Below are positions 6,425-8,863 of a stretch of 8,863 nucleotides of DNA, piece after piece (within the stretch, counting starts at the first letter, position 1; the number at the start of each line of letters is the position of its first letter). Source of the DNA: Anaerolineae bacterium (GTDB taxonomy: Bacteria > Chloroflexota > Anaerolineae > B4-G1 > DUEL01); assembly GCA_029932895.1 (NCBI GenBank), contig JAOZPF010000110.1, positions 1 through 8,863 of the forward strand. The letters are read 5' to 3'. Position numbers and translations under genes: made by a program. The notes below the pieces were generated by a model that did no database searches, was not told the origin of the DNA, and worked only from the letters and a program-made list of their open reading frames with translations.

Positions 6425-7075
6425 ATGTTAGTGCAAGACCGAATGACCCCGAATCCGACGACTATTACCTCTGACACGAGCCTGAAAGATGCGTTGGAAC
6501 TGATCCGCAGTCACCCTTTCCGCCACCTGCCGGTGGTGGACCAGGAGGGAAAGCTGGTGGGCATTGTCACGGAAAAGAGTCTCGTCTATGCCTCTCCCAG
6601 CTCTGATCTCTCCCTGAGTATTTTTGAGGTCAATTACCTGCTCTCGCGGACATTGGTGGGGCAGGTGATGCAGGGGGAAGTGGTGACCGTACTGCCCTCG
6701 CTCCCCATTGAGGAGGCGGCGCGGGTGATGATCGATCGCCGCATCGGCTGCCTGCCGGTGGTAGAGGACGGTGAACTGGTCGGCATCATCAGCGACACCG
6801 ACATCTTCCGTGTGCTCGTGGAGGGACTCGGCGGCGGACACCCCAGCCTGCGCATCACCATCGTCATTCCAGAGCAGGTGGGCAGCCTGGCCCGAGTTGT
6901 GGACCGCATCGCCAAGATGGGGGGAAACATTCACACCATGGGCACCTTTTGGGGAGAGCGTCCCGAGGATCGCATCATCGCTTTTCGCGTCGAGGGGGTG
7001 GATAAAGATGCTTTGATCGGCGGCTTGGAAGAGATCGGCGCTCGGATCAGGCACGTGTGGGAACCGTCCTCTTGA
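6425..7075 (+). CDS. CBS-CBS-ACT domain protein (AcuB-like)
   Basis: A 216-residue soluble regulatory protein. The first CBS domain (about 1-55) begins VQDRMTPNPTTI and ends LVGIVTEKSL; the second (about 78-135) begins VGQVMQGEVVTV and ends ELVGIISDTDIF; an ACT domain fills about 142-216 (RITIVIPEQVGSLARVVDRI). This order and length match AcuB of Bacillus. CBS pairs bind adenosine-containing ligands such as AMP, ATP or SAM, and ACT domains often bind amino acids, so a small-molecule sensor is likely; AcuB's own exact role is unsettled. The ATG at 6425 has GGAGGT (6414-6419) 5 bases upstream. It lies 31 bases after the HIT gene and is probably the last gene of the operon starting at 3547. Its last codons and stop overlap the -35 box of the rpsU promoter. 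Confidence 0.9.
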   Translation: MLVQDRMTPNPTTITSDTSLKDALELIRSHPFRHLPVVDQEGKLVGIVTEKSLVYASPSSDLSLSIFEVNYLLSRTLVGQVMQGEVVTVLPSLPIEEAARVMIDRRIGCLPVVEDGELVGIISDTDIFRVLVEGLGGGHPSLRITIVIPEQVGSLARVVDRIAKMGGNIHTMGTFWGERPEDRIIAFRVEGVDKDALIGGLEEIGARIRHVWEPSS

Positions 7076-7100
7076 CAACCATCCCCCCTGCGGTTATAAT
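7072..7100 (+). promoter_or_regulatory. Consensus sigma-70 promoter for rpsU-yqeY
   Basis: TTGACA (7072-7077) and TATAAT (7095-7100) are both perfect consensus boxes, separated by the ideal 17 bases. The -35 box overlaps the TGA stop (7073-7075) of the CBS gene. Transcription would begin near 7107, leaving a leader of about 36 bases. A promoter this strong fits a ribosomal protein gene. Confidence 0.9.
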
Positions 7101-7126
7101 GTCCCGCGACCGAGTTTCCCTGAGGA

Positions 7127-7134
7127 GGAGGTGA
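7127..7134 (+). promoter_or_regulatory. Ribosome binding site that sets the rpsU GTG start
   Basis: GGAGGTGA is a near-complete complement to the 16S rRNA tail and lies 8 bases before the GTG at 7143. It fixes this non-ATG start. A repeated GAGGAG stretch begins just upstream, at 7122. Confidence 0.8.
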
Positions 7135-7142
7135 GATAATAC

Positions 7143-7349
7143 GTGACACGCGTTGTTGCTGAAGATGGCGAGTCCTTGGACTCTTTGCTACGTCGGTTCA
7201 AGAAGCACGTGCAGAACGACCGGATCCTCTCCGAGGTCCGGCGCCGTCGCTTCTACGAACCGCCCAGCATCACCCGCAAGCGAAAACGTGCGGCCAAGCT
7301 GCGCAAGAGCCGTAGGACTACCTACAAGCAGATGCAGAGGAATCAATAG
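7143..7349 (+). CDS. rpsU: 30S ribosomal protein S21
   Basis: A small, strongly basic protein of the 30S platform that helps the mRNA leader pair with the 16S rRNA 3' end. Its 68 residues match the family: VAEDGESLDSLLRRFKKHV at the start, then ILSEVRRRRFYEPPS, then a tail of Arg and Lys (RKRKRAAKLRKSRR). The GTG start is supported by the ribosome site at 7127-7134 and by alignment to the usual N-terminus (xxRVVxxxxESL). It has its own consensus promoter and is followed after 16 bases by a yqeY-like gene, a pairing seen in many bacteria. Confidence 0.95.
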   Translation: MTRVVAEDGESLDSLLRRFKKHVQNDRILSEVRRRRFYEPPSITRKRKRAAKLRKSRRTTYKQMQRNQ

Positions 7350-7365
7350 TTCGTTGGAGGTGGTG

Positions 7366-7812
7366 TTGGGCCTGAAAGCCAGGTTGCGCCAGGATCTCAA
7401 AGAAGCCTTGCGGGCGCGCGACGAGCGGAGCAAGGCAGTGATCCGTATGTGCCTCTCGGCCATCCAGTTGGCCGAAGTGGAGCACGGGGGCGAGTTGGAC
7501 GAACCGGCACTGCTCGCCGTGCTCCAGAAAGAGGCCAAGAAGCGACGGGAGACCATAGCGGAACTCAAAGGGGTCAACCGTCCTGACCAGTTGGCCGAAG
7601 AGGAGGCTGAACTAGCTGTCCTGGAGGCATACTTGCCGCAGATGCTGGGTCGGGAAGAGATCGCGGGCGAGGCCCGTCAGGTCATTGCCCAGGTAGGGGC
7701 CTCCGGCCCGGCTGATCTGGGGGCGGTGATGCGAGTGCTGATGCCGCAGATGAAGGGGCGGGCCGATGGTCGGCTGGTGAATCAGGTCGTGCGGGAACTG
7801 CTCTCCGACTAG
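7366..7812 (+). CDS. yqeY: GatB/YqeY domain-containing protein
   Basis: A soluble protein of 148 residues related to the tail domain of the GatB subunit of the tRNA-dependent amidotransferase; its own role is not firmly known, but the fold suggests tRNA-related work. Visible family features are LKARLRQDLKEALRARD, the IRMCLSAIQ helix, KEAKKRRETIAELK, EEEAELAVLEAYLPQML and the closing GAVMRVLMPQMKGRADG with LVNQVVRELL. The start is TTG at 7366: GGAGGT lies at 7356-7361, and the resulting N-terminus (MGLKARL) matches the usual MSLKERL. The open frame extends much further upstream, but that part only reads rpsU out of frame. It shares the rpsU transcript and is followed by a terminator. Confidence 0.92.
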   Translation: MGLKARLRQDLKEALRARDERSKAVIRMCLSAIQLAEVEHGGELDEPALLAVLQKEAKKRRETIAELKGVNRPDQLAEEEAELAVLEAYLPQMLGREEIAGEARQVIAQVGASGPADLGAVMRVLMPQMKGRADGRLVNQVVRELLSD

Positions 7813-7848
7813 CTTCCATTTCCTCGCGTGGATAGTCGGATACAGATG

Positions 7849-7878
7849 GGGGCGATCCGCAGGGTCGCCCCTTCTTTT
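7849..7878 (+). terminator. Intrinsic terminator after yqeY, also a palindromic repeat copy
   Basis: A 10-bp stem with a single G-U pair (GGGGCGATCC at 7849-7858, GGGTCGCCCC at 7862-7871) closes a GCA loop and is followed by TTCTTTTC, a fair U tract. It lies 36 bases past the yqeY stop and should end the rpsU transcript. The same arm pattern occurs at 1149-1171 and 2174-2205, so this may be a dispersed palindrome that also serves as terminator. Confidence 0.7.
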
Positions 7879-7891
7879 CAGAAAGGTGAGT

Positions 7892-7960
7892 TTGCTGGGC
7901 GAGAACCACCGGACGTCGATTGCCCAAGTGATTCCGGTCGCAAAGGGGGGTGTGGGCTAG
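7892..7960 (+). CDS. Possible short upstream reading frame before pgpH
   Basis: A TTG-started frame of 22 codons (beginning MLGENHRTSIAQ) ends at TAG 4 bases before the pgpH ATG. AAGG within AAAGGTGAG (7882-7890) could serve as its ribosome site with about 5 bases of spacing. No homology is recognised and such a short frame can arise by chance; it could help load ribosomes for the next gene, whose own ribosome site is weak. Confidence 0.15.
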   Translation: MLGENHRTSIAQVIPVAKGGVG

Positions 7961-7964
7961 AGTC

Positions 7965-8863
7965 ATGAACGGTCCTCCAAAAAGGGGCTGGTGGGCGTGG
8001 ACCCGCCTGACGCTCCTGGCGGTGGCGTTGACCGCTCTCTCGACCTTTTTCCTTGTCTTTCCTCTTTTGCCCTCCGGCCGGATAGTCTTGGGGGAAGGGG
8101 ATGTGGCTCCCTGGGATATTCGCGCTCCTCGCTCTGTGGCTTATGAGAGTGCCCTCCTCACCCAGGAGCAGCGGCGCCGGGCAGTGGCGGCGGTCGAACC
8201 GGTCTATACCGCGCCCGATGGAGATCTGGCCCGCGAGCAGTTGCGGCGCGCCCAACGGGTACTGGACTACCTGGGCTCGGTTCGCGCCGACACCATAGCC
8301 TCTCCTAGTCAGCGGCGGGCCTGGGTCCTCGCGGTTACCGAGTTGAACGACCTGCCTGTCGGTGTCGTGGATGGGCTCCTGGCCCTCTCCGACGAATCTT
8401 GGAGTCGGGTTCAACTGGAACTGCTCGACGTCGTGGGAGAGACCATGGCGCGCGGGGTCCGTGAGGGGGCGGTGGACGAGGCCCGGCAGCAAGTGCCTGC
8501 GCTGGTGGGGTTGGACCTCTCGATGGAGGAGGCAGACGTCACCGTTGCCCTGGCTCAGCGGTTCATCATCCCCAATTCTTTCTACGACGAGGCAGCGACC
8601 CAAGCTGCCCGCGACCGAGCGTGGGAGGAAACCCCGTCGGTGGTGCGTACTTTTGCCGCCAATGAGGTCATCGTCCGGGAAGGACAGCGTATCGGTCCGG
8701 AGGAGGAGGAGAGCCTGCGGGAGCTGGGGCTCTTGTACCCTCGCACTCACTGGATTGACCTGCTGGGGCGGGGGGCGTTGGCCGCAGTGGGGGTCTTCCT
8801 CCTGGGCGGGTTCCTGGCTCGCTTCCAGGCCAGCGTGCTGTGGGAGTGGCGGAAACAGCTTCT
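7965..8863 (+). CDS. pgpH: PgpH/YqfF-type HD-domain c-di-AMP phosphodiesterase, 3' partial (N-terminal sensor region)
   Basis: Open to the window end (299 residues visible). The family has an N-terminal helix, a large outer 7TMR-HDED sensor domain, seven membrane helices and a cytoplasmic HD domain that cleaves cyclic di-AMP; the helical bundle and HD part lie beyond this window. Visible here: a membrane anchor (about 11-32), APWDIRAPRSVAYES at about 48-62, then the diagnostic FIIPNSFYDEAATQAARDRA block, VVRTFAANEVIVREGQRI and LRELGLLYP, leading into the second helix (about 264-285). The assignment rests on the outer domain only. The ATG at 7965 has a weak ribosome site; an in-frame GTG at 7950 is the alternative. 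It follows the yqeY terminator by about 90 bases, with no clear promoter seen. In many bacteria it sits with phoH and ybeY; its downstream neighbours here are unseen. Confidence 0.85.
   Translation, partial: MNGPPKRGWWAWTRLTLLAVALTALSTFFLVFPLLPSGRIVLGEGDVAPWDIRAPRSVAYESALLTQEQRRRAVAAVEPVYTAPDGDLAREQLRRAQRVLDYLGSVRADTIASPSQRRAWVLAVTELNDLPVGVVDGLLALSDESWSRVQLELLDVVGETMARGVREGAVDEARQQVPALVGLDLSMEEADVTVALAQRFIIPNSFYDEAATQAARDRAWEETPSVVRTFAANEVIVREGQRIGPEEEESLRELGLLYPRTHWIDLLGRGALAAVGVFLLGGFLARFQASVLWEWRKQL

Noticed and set aside
7153..7365. An N-terminal extension of the YqeY protein across rpsU
   Set aside because: This part reads the rpsU coding sequence in another frame; the TTG at 7366 gives the standard family N-terminus and has a ribosome site.
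7878..8750. A 290-codon open frame on the minus strand
   Set aside because: It is antisense to the PgpH sensor domain, which has clear family motifs; the minus-strand product has no recognisable domain.
1..8863. Defence system, phage, transposon, CRISPR array, tRNA or rRNA gene
   Set aside because: I looked for these on both strands and saw no transposase, integrase, direct-repeat array, cloverleaf or rRNA-like sequence; the genes are ordinary chromosomal families.

Overview
The window is GC-rich, densely packed bacterial DNA with every supported gene on the + strand. Gene content and the style of the intergenic palindromes suggest an uncultured Chloroflexota-like bacterium, possibly Anaerolineae. 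That is an inference from gene flavour only; no taxonomic marker was tested. There is no tRNA, rRNA, CRISPR array, insertion sequence or phage gene, and no gene-free stretch longer than about 160 bases.

Layout. (1) Positions 2-1105 hold the 3' part of a PrsW-type intramembrane protease gene, cut by the window edge. (2) A short gap (1106-1210) carries a GC-rich palindrome. (3) Positions 1211-3438 hold a membrane protein with a C-terminal IPT/TIG domain, then a glycerate 2-kinase of the DUF4147/MOFRL family; the two overlap by 4 nt at a TTGA junction. (4) A pyrimidine-rich gap with an extended -10 promoter (3507-3515) precedes a tight gene row ending at 7075: two paralogous lipoproteins (ATGA overlap), an MtaB-type tRNA methylthiotransferase, a HIT-family hydrolase (GTGA overlap) and a CBS-CBS-ACT protein. 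(5) A textbook sigma-70 promoter (TTGACA-N17-TATAAT, 7072-7100) overlaps the CBS stop codon and should drive rpsU and a yqeY-like gene, which ends at a hairpin terminator (7849-7878). (6) From 7965 to the window end is the N-terminal part of a PgpH/YqfF-type receptor, whose family degrades cyclic di-AMP.

Much of the right half concerns translation and nucleotide metabolism: tRNA modification, ribosomal protein S21, the GatB/YqeY domain protein, HIT nucleotide hydrolysis, an adenylate-sensing CBS protein, and the start of a c-di-AMP phosphodiesterase. I do not see a clearly new biological system. The best leads are an uncharacterised membrane protein built from an internally duplicated two-helix unit plus an IPT domain, a tandem pair of diverged sugar-binding-like lipoproteins co-transcribed with mtaB, and a palindromic repeat family that seems to have a copy inside the glycerate kinase coding sequence.
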